Below are positions 23,561-30,843 of a stretch of DNA of 64,000 bases, in pieces. The stretch is from Kitasatospora indigofera (GTDB lineage Bacteria > Actinomycetota > Actinomycetes > Streptomycetales > Streptomycetaceae): contig NZ_BNBO01000021.1 of assembly GCF_014655955.1 (NCBI RefSeq), positions 1 through 64,000 of the forward strand, read 5' to 3'. Under the pieces are notes generated by a model. The model ran no database searches, was not told the DNA's origin, and saw only the letters and a program-made list of their open reading frames with translations. Every line of letters begins with the position of its first letter. Within the stretch, counting starts at the first letter, position 1. The position numbers and the translations under genes are program-made.

Positions 23561-25063
23561 ATGAGCTCCCACCCGGCCGCGAGACCCGGCCCGGGCTCCG
23601 ACCAGCGTTCCGACCGGACCTCAGGCCCGGGCGGGCGGTCCGTGACGGACGGGACGTCAGGCCGTCCCCCCGGTTCGGGTCTCGGCGAGGGTTCCGGTGA
23701 GGGCCTCCGGAGGGGGGCGGACGGCCCGGAGGGCGGCGGCCGGGAGCAGGGCGGCCGCGATCTCGGCGGGCCCGACCCGGCGCCCGGGTCGGCCGCCGAG
23801 CAGCCCTGGAGCAGGCAGCGGCTGCGCAGCAACAACGAGTGGTTGCTGCTGGAACGGCTGCGGACCACCGGCGCCGCCTCCCGTGCTCAACTGGCCCGGG
23901 ACACCGGCCTTTCCAAGCCGACCGTCTCGGCTGCGCTGGCCACCCTGGAGCAGGCCGGACTGGCCCGTGAGGCCGGGCTGCTGGCACCCGGCCGGGGCCG
24001 GGTCGCCGTCCTGTACGAGCCGGACCCGACCGCTGGGTACGTGCTCGGCGTGGACATCGGCCGGGGCCGGCTGCGGGTCGCCGTCGCCGACCTGGCCGGG
24101 GAGATCACCGCGCGGCGGGACGTCCCGAACCGGGGCAGTACGGCCGGCGCGGTGGCCGACGCGGTGATCGCCGAGGCCCGGGCCGCGATCGCCGAGGCCG
24201 GGATCGGACCGGGCGCCGTGGTGCACGCCGCCATCGGCACCCCGGGTGTCTGGGACGAGACGGAGCAACGCGTCCGGTACGCGGCGCAGCTGCCCGGCTG
24301 GGGGCGCCGCGGCCTGTTCGACCGGATCAGGGCGGGCCTGGACACCACCATCAGCGTGCACAACGACGCCAATCTGGCGGCACTGGGGGAGTACGCGCGC
24401 GGTGCGGGGGCGGGGAGCCGGCACTTCGTCTACCTGCTGCTCGGCACCGGCATCGGGATGGGCGTGGTCTCCGGCGGCAAGCTGCAGCGCGGCGCGCACG
24501 GGGCGGCCGGCGAGATCGGTTTCCTGCCGCTGCCGGGGGGCCCGGGTGCCGGGGCCGGCGGGGGCCGTGGCGGCGGCCAGGGTGCGGACCAGGCCCCCGA
24601 GCAGGGCCCCGACCAGGGCGGGGACGAGGGTAGGGACCACGACCAGCGGCCCGGGATGCTGGAGTCGGCGGCGTCGGCGGAGTCCGTGGTCCGGAGCGCC
24701 AGGGAACTGGGCGTGCGCGGGGCGGCCACCGCCAAGCAGGTGTTCGACGCCGCGCGGGCCGGCGATCCGGCCGCGCTCGCCGCGGTGCAGCGGCAGGCGG
24801 AGCAGCTCGCGTACGCCGTGGCCGTGGTGTCCTCGGTGATCGATCCGGACCTGGTGGTGCTCGGCGGGGGCATGGGCCAGAGCTCCGACCTGCTGCTCGA
24901 CCGGGTCGAGGAGGCGCTGCACGCGCTCACCCCGTTGCGGCCGCGGCTGGCGCCGAGCCTGCTGGGGGACGAGGCGGTGCTGATCGGCGCGCTGTCCACG
25001 GCCCTGCGCACCGCCCGGCCGGAGGTGTTCGACCGCCGTTCGGCGGCGGTGGACCGGGCCTGA
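23561..25063 (+). CDS. ROK-family transcriptional regulator
   Basis: A 500-residue repressor. After a long Gly/Ser/Pro-rich N-terminus (1-85) it has a winged helix (NEWLLLERLRTTGAASRAQL and DTGLSKPTVSAALATLEQAG), then the ROK sugar-kinase-like domain (VLGVDIGRGRLRVAVADLAG, the DAN motif in VHNDANLAALGE, GTGIGMGVV and GAAGEIGF). The CxCGxxGC zinc motif expected next is replaced by a Gly/Gln/Asp-rich insert before GMLESAAS. ATG 23561 follows GGAGG. It probably responds to a sugar and may control the convergent sugar-binding lipoprotein gene. Confidence 0.88.
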   Translation: MSSHPAARPGPGSDQRSDRTSGPGGRSVTDGTSGRPPGSGLGEGSGEGLRRGADGPEGGGREQGGRDLGGPDPAPGSAAEQPWSRQRLRSNNEWLLLERLRTTGAASRAQLARDTGLSKPTVSAALATLEQAGLAREAGLLAPGRGRVAVLYEPDPTAGYVLGVDIGRGRLRVAVADLAGEITARRDVPNRGSTAGAVADAVIAEARAAIAEAGIGPGAVVHAAIGTPGVWDETEQRVRYAAQLPGWGRRGLFDRIRAGLDTTISVHNDANLAALGEYARGAGAGSRHFVYLLLGTGIGMGVVSGGKLQRGAHGAAGEIGFLPLPGGPGAGAGGGRGGGQGADQAPEQGPDQGGDEGRDHDQRPGMLESAASAESVVRSARELGVRGAATAKQVFDAARAGDPAALAAVQRQAEQLAYAVAVVSSVIDPDLVVLGGGMGQSSDLLLDRVEEALHALTPLRPRLAPSLLGDEAVLIGALSTALRTARPEVFDRRSAAVDRA

Positions 25064-25070
25064 CCGCCCG

Positions 25071-25140
25071 CCGGGTGGCCCGCCGCCGGCCGCCGCCGGT
25101 GCGTCCCGGCACCGGCCGCGACGGCGGGCGGGCCACCCGG
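25071..25140. terminator. Large imperfect hairpin
   Basis: Outer arms CCGGGTGGCCCGCC (25071-25084) and GGCGGGCCACCCGG (25127-25140) pair perfectly around GC-rich sequence with further internal pairing. It follows the ROK gene stop and partly overlaps the next hairpin, so the two may be alternative structures. Confidence 0.6.
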
Positions 25141-25194
25141 GCGGCCCGTTGACGGCGACCGGGACCGTCTCCGGTCGCCGTCAACGGGCCGCCC
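25139..25194. terminator. 24-bp perfect hairpin, bidirectional terminator
   Basis: Arms 25139-25162 and 25171-25194 are exactly complementary around an 8-base loop. It lies between the convergent ROK and sugar-binding protein genes, 10 bases past the latter's stop, and should end transcription from both sides. Confidence 0.85.
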
Positions 25195-25204
25195 GTGACG
25201 GGGG

Positions 25205-26296
25205 CTACTTGATGCCGGCGGCCGCGCAGGCGTCCGCGTACGGTGCCGCGCAGACCTCGGCCGCGGTGTAGAGCCCGCCGGCGATCACCGTGACGGCGAC
25301 CTTCGGCTTGGTCACCACGATCGGGGTGAGGAGCATCGACGGCACGTGGGAGCCGCCGCTCTCGGTGATCGCGCTGGCGATCGAGGTGACGTCCAGACCC
25401 TTCAGGAGGTGGACGGCGATGGTCGCGGCCGCGTCCGTCTCGGGCTTGTACGGCTTGTAGATCGTGTAGGACTGCTCGCCCGAGAGCACCCGGCGGACGG
25501 CGTCGAGCGAGGCGTCCTGGCCGCCGACCGGGACGTTCTTGAGGCCGGCGCCCTTGAGGGTCTCGATGACGGCGGCGGCCATGCCGTCGTTGGCGACGTA
25601 GACGGCGTCGACGTTGTCCTTGCCGACCTGGCGGATCGCCTCGGTCATCTTCTGGGCGGCCACCTCCGGCTTCCACTCGCCGGACTGCTCGTAGGAGATC
25701 CGCTTGACCTTGCCGTCCAGCGACTTGTGCGCGCCGGCCTTGAAGCTGGCGGCGTTGGGGTCGGACTCGGCGCCGTTGATCATGACGACCTCGGCCTCGG
25801 CGGCCTTCGGGCCGAGCGCGTCCAGCAGGGCGTTGCCCTGGAGCTCGCCGGTGCGGGCGTTGTCGAAGGAGACGTACGCGGCGACGTTGCCGGCGGCCAG
25901 GCGGTCGTACGCGACCACCTTGGCGCCCTTGGCGGCGGCCGCCTGGACCCAGGGCGCGGTGTTCTTGGCGTTCACCGGGTCGAGCAGGATGACCTTGATG
26001 CCCTTGGCCAGCAGTGCGTCGAACTGCTGCTTCTGGGTCTCCTCGTTGCCGTCCGCGTTGGCGTAGTCGATGGTGCACTTGGTGCAGAGGGACGCGACGG
26101 AGGCCTCGATCAGCGGCTTGTCGAAGGCCTCGTACCGGGTGGAGGAGGTCTTCTCGGGCAGCAGCAGGCCGACGGTGGTGGCGCCGACGCCGCCCGAACT
26201 CTTGCCCGCGTCGTCCTGACCGCAGGCGGTCAGGCCCAGGAGCGCGAGTGAGAGCGCGGCTGTGCCACTGATGGTGCGTCGCGTCACAACATTCAT
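25205..26296 (-). CDS. Sugar-binding lipoprotein of an ABC importer
   Basis: A 363-residue periplasmic-binding-protein type 1 (Peripla_BP_4) lipoprotein. A signal peptide ends in the lipobox LLGLTAC (Cys about residue 25). The mature fold resembles xylose or ribose binding proteins (VGLLLPEKTSSTRYEAFDKP, VILLDPVNAKNTAPWV, VAYDRL, VYVANDGMAAAVIETL, VPVGGQDAS). It should bind a sugar outside the membrane. ATG 26296 has AGGAGG 12 bases upstream. The matching ATPase and permease genes are not in the window, so it is an orphan receptor or uses a distant transporter. The ROK gene converges on it. Confidence 0.9.
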   Translation of the reverse strand: MNVVTRRTISGTAALSLALLGLTACGQDDAGKSSGGVGATTVGLLLPEKTSSTRYEAFDKPLIEASVASLCTKCTIDYANADGNEETQKQQFDALLAKGIKVILLDPVNAKNTAPWVQAAAAKGAKVVAYDRLAAGNVAAYVSFDNARTGELQGNALLDALGPKAAEAEVVMINGAESDPNAASFKAGAHKSLDGKVKRISYEQSGEWKPEVAAQKMTEAIRQVGKDNVDAVYVANDGMAAAVIETLKGAGLKNVPVGGQDASLDAVRRVLSGEQSYTIYKPYKPETDAAATIAVHLLKGLDVTSIASAITESGGSHVPSMLLTPIVVTKPKVAVTVIAGGLYTAAEVCAAPYADACAAAGIK

Positions 26297-26657
26297 GCTG
26301 GGTGGTGCCTCCTGACTGCGCCGCATCGTTGCGGCCGAGCACGGAGTCAAACGCCCCCCGGTGCTTGTCGTCAATAACTAAACCGTCGACGCTGGACAAG
26401 TGCCTAATTCGTTATCTTCTTAAAAGGTCGAGACCACTCGGTCAATCACCGGGCCGGTCGTGCTGACAGCGGCTCAGTGGGCGGAATCTGTAGGGCACAT
26501 GACACGACTGCCCAGTTCTGGAATGTCCAGGGGTGCCGGGAACAGGGATAGGGATGATGCGTTAACATTTTGTCTCGGCCTGCAGACCATACCGGTCGAC
26601 CCGTTTTCTGGGTGCGCCCGACGTTCAGGCCCTGTTGAACCCCCGGAGGAACCAGCC
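26297..26657. other. AT-richer divergent regulatory region
   Basis: About 360 bases between the sugar-binding protein and TetR genes, clearly richer in A+T than its surroundings. The leftward promoter probably lies near TTTAGTTATTGACGAC (minus strand, about 26368-26383). The rightward promoter region contains AACATTTTGTCT near 26564 and a symmetric GGTCGACC core near 26593. Confidence 0.5.
26585..26610. promoter_or_regulatory. Candidate operator of the ScbR-like regulator
   Basis: ACCATACCGGTCGACCCGTTTT is built around the palindrome GGTCGACC and has the flanking AT bias of gamma-butyrolactone receptor (ARE) sites. It is about 50 bases upstream of the TetR gene start, as expected for autorepression. 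The match to the ARE consensus is loose. Confidence 0.3.
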
Positions 26658-27413
26658 ATGGCGAAGCAGCCGCGTGCTGAGCAGACCCGCACAACGATCA
26701 TCGAGGCCGCGGCGCAGATGTTCGACCGCCAGGGGTTCGGCTCCACCAGTCTCAGCGACATCGTCACCCGGGGCGGCATCACCAAGGGTGCCCTCTACTT
26801 CCACTTCGTCTCCAAGGACGAACTGGCCCGCGCCGTGATCGCCCGCCAGCACCAGCGGTCGGCGGACGCCGCGGAACGGCTGCTCTCCCGCAATCTCCCC
26901 GGGCTCGAAACGGTGCTCCGGGCCCCCTTCGTGCTGGCCGAGCAGGTACTCACCGACCCGGTGGCCCGCGCCGGGGTCCGGCTCACCCTGGAGGGGGGGA
27001 CATTGCGCAATCCCGTCGCCGGTCCGTTCGAGGAATGGACCGGCGTCCTCGCCGAGCAGCTGCGGCGGGGCGTGCGGGAGCTGGACGTGCGCCCGGCCGT
27101 CGACCCGGACGCCTGCGCGCGTTTCGTGCTCAGCTCCTTCACCGGCGTGCACCTGGTGGCCCGGGCGCTGGAGTCGCCCGGGCACCTCCCCGCACGGCTG
27201 CTGGAGATGTGGGAGGTCCTCATCCCCGGACTGGCCCAGCCCCGCCGCTGCGCCCATCACCGGGACCTGGCCGCCCGGCTCACCGACCGGCTGGCGCGGA
27301 GCGCCGCGGTGGCGGGGGTGCCGGCCGTCCCGCCGGCCGTCCCGCCGCCCGGCCCGTCGCCGCTCCCCTCGCCCGCCACGGCGGGGGCCGCCGCCGGGAG
27401 CGGCCCGGCCTGA
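26658..27413 (+). CDS. TetR regulator of the gamma-butyrolactone receptor (ScbR/ArpA) type
   Basis: A 251-residue regulator. The DNA-binding domain (KQPRAEQTRTTIIEAAAQMF, GITKGALYFHFVSKDELARA, residues 3-60) and the ligand domain with ARAGVRLTLEGG and GPFEEWTGVLAEQL follow ScbR/ArpA closely. This family binds gamma-butyrolactone-like hormones and controls antibiotic production. A Pro/Ala-rich tail of about 40 residues is extra. ATG 26658 follows GGAGGAA. No AfsA-type butyrolactone synthase is visible in the window, so it may be a pseudo-receptor or act on distant genes. Confidence 0.85.
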   Translation: MAKQPRAEQTRTTIIEAAAQMFDRQGFGSTSLSDIVTRGGITKGALYFHFVSKDELARAVIARQHQRSADAAERLLSRNLPGLETVLRAPFVLAEQVLTDPVARAGVRLTLEGGTLRNPVAGPFEEWTGVLAEQLRRGVRELDVRPAVDPDACARFVLSSFTGVHLVARALESPGHLPARLLEMWEVLIPGLAQPRRCAHHRDLAARLTDRLARSAAVAGVPAVPPAVPPPGPSPLPSPATAGAAAGSGPA

Positions 27414-27516
27414 GCACGGGCCGCCCCGGCGTGACCTCCCCGCGCGGTACGCCGCTCCGCCGTGCCCCGCTCCCACCGCGGCCGGCCCGCCGGAGCCGTA
27501 CTACGCGTACTACGCC

Positions 27517-27534
27517 GTACTACGCAGGGAGTAC
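27517..27534. promoter_or_regulatory. TACT-N8-AGTA inverted repeat upstream of the kinase gene
   Basis: GTACTACGCAGGGAGTAC matches 14 of 18 positions of the site at 29647-29664 upstream of the ABC operon. Two further CGTACTACGC copies precede it (27497-27516). It is a candidate operator of the NarL-type regulator encoded nearby. Confidence 0.55.
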
Positions 27535-27592
27535 GCCGGACCGCCCCGGCGGGGTGACGCGCGGCGCGGACCGGCCGGTCTAGCCTTCCGGC

Positions 27593-28798
27593 ATGGCATC
27601 AGATCCTCAGGACGGCGGTCCTTGGCGCCCTCCGTGGGTGCGCGCGGCCAAGGCCGGCTGGCCGGTGGCCTCGGCGCTGGTGATCGCGGTGGTCCAGGTG
27701 GCCGGCACCGCCGCGGCCGCCCGTCACCAGGCCGGCAGCCGGGCCGCCCTGGACGCCTTCGGCTACCTGCTGCTCCTGCTCGGCCCGGCGCTGCTGGTGC
27801 TGCGCCGCCGCCGGCCGGTCGCCGTGGTGGCCGGCGTCTCGGCGGTGACCGTCGCGTACCTGGCCGCCGGGTACCCGTACGGGCCGGTGTTCATCAGCCT
27901 GGTGGTGGCCGTCTGCGCGGCCGTGCAGACCGGTCACCGCCGGGCGGCCTGGACCGGCCTGGGCGTCTGCTACCTGGCACACGCCCTGGTCACCTTCGTG
28001 CTGCCGGCCGACTGGTCGCGCGCGCCCGCGCCGCGGATCCTCTGGTGGCAGGAGGCCGGGGCGCTGGCCTGGGTGCTGCTGGTGGTCGCGGTCGCCGAGA
28101 TCCTGCGCTTCCGGCGGGAGCGGATGGACGCCCGGCGGGCCTTCGAGGCACAGGCCGAGCGCCGCCGGGCGGACGAGGAGCGGCTGCGGATGGCCCGCGA
28201 GCTGCACGACATCCTGGCGCACAGCATCTCGCTGATCCACCTGCAGGCCGGGGTGGCCCTGGAGCTGCTGGACACCCGGCCCGAGCAGGCCCGGACGGCG
28301 CTGACCACGATCAAGAGCGCCAGCAAGGAGGCGCTCGGCGAGGTGCGCCAGGTGCTCGGCACGCTCCGCTCGCCGGACGCCGCCGCCCCGCGCGGCCCGG
28401 CCCCCGGCCTGGCCAGGCTGGACGAGCTGGTCGAACAGGCGGGCCGGGCCGGGCTGAAGGTGACCCTGCGGGTCGCCGGCCGGCCCCGGCCGCCGGCCGC
28501 CGGGGCCGACCTGACGGCCTTCCGGATCGTCCAGGAGGCGCTGACCAACGTGATCCGGCATTCGGCCGCGCGGTCCGCCGACGTCCTGCTGGACTGGGAG
28601 GACGCCGACGCCCTCACCGTCCAGGTGGAGGACCCGGGCCCGGCCGGGCACGCCCACGCGGGCGGCTCCGGCAGCGGCCTGGTCGGCATGCGCGAGCGGG
28701 TGGCCGCGTTCGGCGGCACGCTGGAGGCGGGCCCGCGGCCGGACGGCGGCTTCCGGGTCCGGGCCACGCTGGGGACGACGACGAAGGGGACGACGTGA
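27593..28798 (+). CDS. NarL-type sensor histidine kinase
   Basis: A 401-residue membrane kinase. Four to five hydrophobic helices (about residues 22-175) make the sensor, with hardly any extracellular loop, as in DesK-like kinases. A coiled region (RRERMDARRAFEAQAERRRA) leads to the HisKA_3 box MARELHDILAHSISLIHLQA with the phosphorylated His. The ATPase domain has RIVQEALTNVIRHS and GLVGMRERVAAFGG. Its stop overlaps the response regulator start (GTGA). Confidence 0.93.
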   Translation: MASDPQDGGPWRPPWVRAAKAGWPVASALVIAVVQVAGTAAAARHQAGSRAALDAFGYLLLLLGPALLVLRRRRPVAVVAGVSAVTVAYLAAGYPYGPVFISLVVAVCAAVQTGHRRAAWTGLGVCYLAHALVTFVLPADWSRAPAPRILWWQEAGALAWVLLVVAVAEILRFRRERMDARRAFEAQAERRRADEERLRMARELHDILAHSISLIHLQAGVALELLDTRPEQARTALTTIKSASKEALGEVRQVLGTLRSPDAAAPRGPAPGLARLDELVEQAGRAGLKVTLRVAGRPRPPAAGADLTAFRIVQEALTNVIRHSAARSADVLLDWEDADALTVQVEDPGPAGHAHAGGSGSGLVGMRERVAAFGGTLEAGPRPDGGFRVRATLGTTTKGTT

Positions 28799-29463
28799 TC
28801 CGGGTCCTGCTGGCCGACGACCAGGTGCTGGTCAGGGCGGGTTTCCGCGCCCTGCTGGAGGCCCAGCCGGACCTGGAGGTGGTGGGGGAGGCCGGCGACG
28901 GCGAGGAGGCCGTCCGGCTCGCCCGCGAACTGACCCCCGACGTCGTCCTGATGGACGTCCGGATGCCCCGGCTGGACGGCCTGCAGGCGACCCGCCGGAT
29001 CGCCGGGGAGCCGGCCCTGGCCGCCGTCCGGGTGGTCGTCCTGACCACCTTCGAGCTGGACGAGTACGTCTTCGAGGCGCTGCGCTCCGGCGCCGCCGGG
29101 TTCCTGGTCAAGGACACCGAGCCGGCCGACCTGCTGCGCGCCGTCCGGGTCGCGGCCGCGGGCGACGCGCTGCTCTCGCCCGGCGTGACCCGCCGCCTGA
29201 TCGGCGAGTTCGCCGCCCGCTCCAAGGCGCCCGACGGCTCGGGGCCGGACCTCTCGGTGCTCACCGACCGGGAGCGCGAGGTGCTGGCCCTGGTCGGGCT
29301 CGGCCTGTCCAACGAGGACATCGCGCGGCGCCTGGTGGTCAGCCCGCTCACCGCCAAGACCCACGTCAGCCGGGCGATGGTGAAGCTGGCCGCCCGGGAC
29401 CGGGCCCAACTCGTCGTCCTGGCCTACGAGTCCGGGCTGGTCCGGCCCGGCTGGCTGGGCTGA
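28795..29463 (+). CDS. NarL/LuxR-family response regulator
   Basis: A 222-residue regulator starting at GTG 28795. The receiver has LADDQVLVRAGF, the phosphorylation site VVLMDVRMPRLDG, and FLVKDTEPADLLRA. The LuxR helix-turn-helix is LTDREREVLALVGLGLSNED followed by IARRLVVSPLTAKTHVSRAM. It is paired with the upstream DesK-like kinase. The 18-bp inverted repeat shared by the kinase promoter and the promoter of the following ABC operon suggests that it controls both. Confidence 0.94.
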   Translation: MIRVLLADDQVLVRAGFRALLEAQPDLEVVGEAGDGEEAVRLARELTPDVVLMDVRMPRLDGLQATRRIAGEPALAAVRVVVLTTFELDEYVFEALRSGAAGFLVKDTEPADLLRAVRVAAAGDALLSPGVTRRLIGEFAARSKAPDGSGPDLSVLTDREREVLALVGLGLSNEDIARRLVVSPLTAKTHVSRAMVKLAARDRAQLVVLAYESGLVRPGWLG

Positions 29464-29590
29464 CCCGGGCTGGCAGGGCTGGCTGGGCTGACCAGGACTG
29501 GCAGGGCCGACCCGGGCTGGCAGGGCTGGCAGGGCTGGCAGGACCGACCGGGCCGACCGGGACGGCTGGGCCGACCAGGACGGCTCCGGG
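29464..29590. repeat. GC-rich minisatellite (GGCTGGCAGG-type units)
   Basis: Imperfect 10 to 20 bp units of GGGCTGGCAGGGCTGGCAGG and CCGACCGGG follow the response regulator stop immediately. Nothing is coded convincingly. It may affect termination or only reflect slippage. Confidence 0.65.
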
Positions 29591-29773
29591 GCCGCCGGCC
29601 GAGCCGACCGGCGCGGCGGCCCGCGGGGTACCCGCCCGCCCGCCGGGTACTCCGCACGCAGTAGCCGTGAAGCCGCTGCCCGTACGACGCGCCGCGACCC
29701 CCCTCGGCGGAATGCTCGAAATGCCCCGGGAAGCACTCCCGGGACGAGCCACCGCCCGAGGAGATGAACCGTC
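29591..29773. other. Promoter region of the SHOCT-ABC operon
   Basis: Holds the second TACT-N8-AGTA site at 29647-29664. No gene is supported here. Confidence 0.5.
29647..29664. promoter_or_regulatory. TACT-N8-AGTA inverted repeat upstream of the ABC operon
   Basis: GTACTCCGCACGCAGTAG is the partner of the site at 27517-27534. It lies 110 bases upstream of the SHOCT gene, in its likely promoter. Confidence 0.55.
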
Positions 29774-30070
29774 ATGGACACCCTGCTGGCCGGCGTCACG
29801 CCGGCCGCCACCGCACTCGCCGACCACGGGTGGGACGGGCCGGGCCCCTGGATCCTGCTGTTCCCGCTGTTCTGGATCGTCGTGGTGCTCCTCGTCGTCC
29901 TCGTCCTGCGGCGCGCCTTCCGGGGCCGGGGCTGGGCCGGACGGCCGGACAGCCCGCTGGCCGTGCTGGGCCGCCGCTACGCCGAGGGCGCCATCGACGC
30001 CGAGGAGTACCGGGCCCGCCGCGCCGTCCTCACCGAGGACCCGCGCGAGCGCCGGGGCGGTGCCGAATGA
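29774..30070 (+). CDS. Small membrane protein with SHOCT domain
   Basis: A 98-residue protein. One transmembrane helix (WILLFPLFWIVVVLLVVLVL, about residues 26-45) is followed by a C-terminal SHOCT motif (SPLAVLGRRYAEGAIDAEEY). SHOCT modules are short oligomerisation motifs at the ends of membrane proteins. It opens an ABC operon: its stop overlaps the ATPase start (ATGA). It may regulate or scaffold the exporter. Confidence 0.88.
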   Translation: MDTLLAGVTPAATALADHGWDGPGPWILLFPLFWIVVVLLVVLVLRRAFRGRGWAGRPDSPLAVLGRRYAEGAIDAEEYRARRAVLTEDPRERRGGAE

Positions 30071-30843
30071 GTGCCACCGAGCCCCGGGCCACCACCCTCG
30101 ACCTCGTCCCGGACGTCGCGGCCCGGGTCGCCGACGCCGTGAAGGTCTACGGCGTCGGCGCCACCGAGGTCCGCGCCCTGGACCACGTCACCGTCGACTT
30201 CCCCGCCGCCCGCTTCACCGCCGTGATGGGCCCCTCCGGCTCCGGCAAGTCCACCCTGATGCACTGCGCCGCCGGCCTGGACACCCTCAGCGCCGGCAGC
30301 GCCTGGATCGGCGGCACCGAACTCGGCACCCTGAACGACCGCCGGCTGACCCTGCTGCGCCGCGAGCGGATCGGCTTCGTCTTCCAGGCGTTCAACCTCG
30401 TCCCGACGCTGACCGTCCGGGAGAACATCACCCTCCCGCTGGACCTGGCCGGCGCCGCCCCCGACCAGGCCTGGCTGGACTCCCTGATCGACGTGATCGG
30501 GCTCGGCGACCGGCTGCACCACCGCCCGGGCGAGCTCTCCGGCGGCCAGCAGCAGCGGGTCGCGGTCGCCCGGGCACTGGCCGGGCGGCCCCAGGTGGTG
30601 TTCGCGGACGAGCCCACCGGCAACCTCGACTCCCGCACCGGCGGCGAGGTCCTCGGGCTGCTCCGCCGGGCCGTCGACGAGATGGGCCGGTGCGTCGTCA
30701 TGGTCACCCACGACCCGACCGCCGCCGGCTACGCCGACCAGGCCCTGTTCCTGGCCGACGGCCGCCTGGTCGACCGGATGGACGCGCCCACCGCCGACCG
30801 GGTGCTCGACCGGATGAAGGCCTTCGAGAGGCGGCAGTCATGA
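30067..30843 (+). CDS. ABC transporter ATP-binding protein
   Basis: A 258-residue ATPase. Walker [11 protein letters not shown]-loop VFQAFNLVPTLTV, signature LSGGQQQRVAVARALAG, Walker B VVFADEPTGNLDS and the switch histidine in VMVTHDP are all present. It is of the FtsE/LolD/MacB type. The ATG at 30067 overlaps the SHOCT gene stop, and its own stop overlaps the permease start, giving a tightly coupled three-gene operon. Confidence 0.95.
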   Translation: MSATEPRATTLDLVPDVAARVADAVKVYGVGATEVRALDHVTVDFPAARFTAVMGPSGSGKSTLMHCAAGLDTLSAGSAWIGGTELGTLNDRRLTLLRRERIGFVFQAFNLVPTLTVRENITLPLDLAGAAPDQAWLDSLIDVIGLGDRLHHRPGELSGGQQQRVAVARALAGRPQVVFADEPTGNLDSRTGGEVLGLLRRAVDEMGRCVVMVTHDPTAAGYADQALFLADGRLVDRMDAPTADRVLDRMKAFERRQS

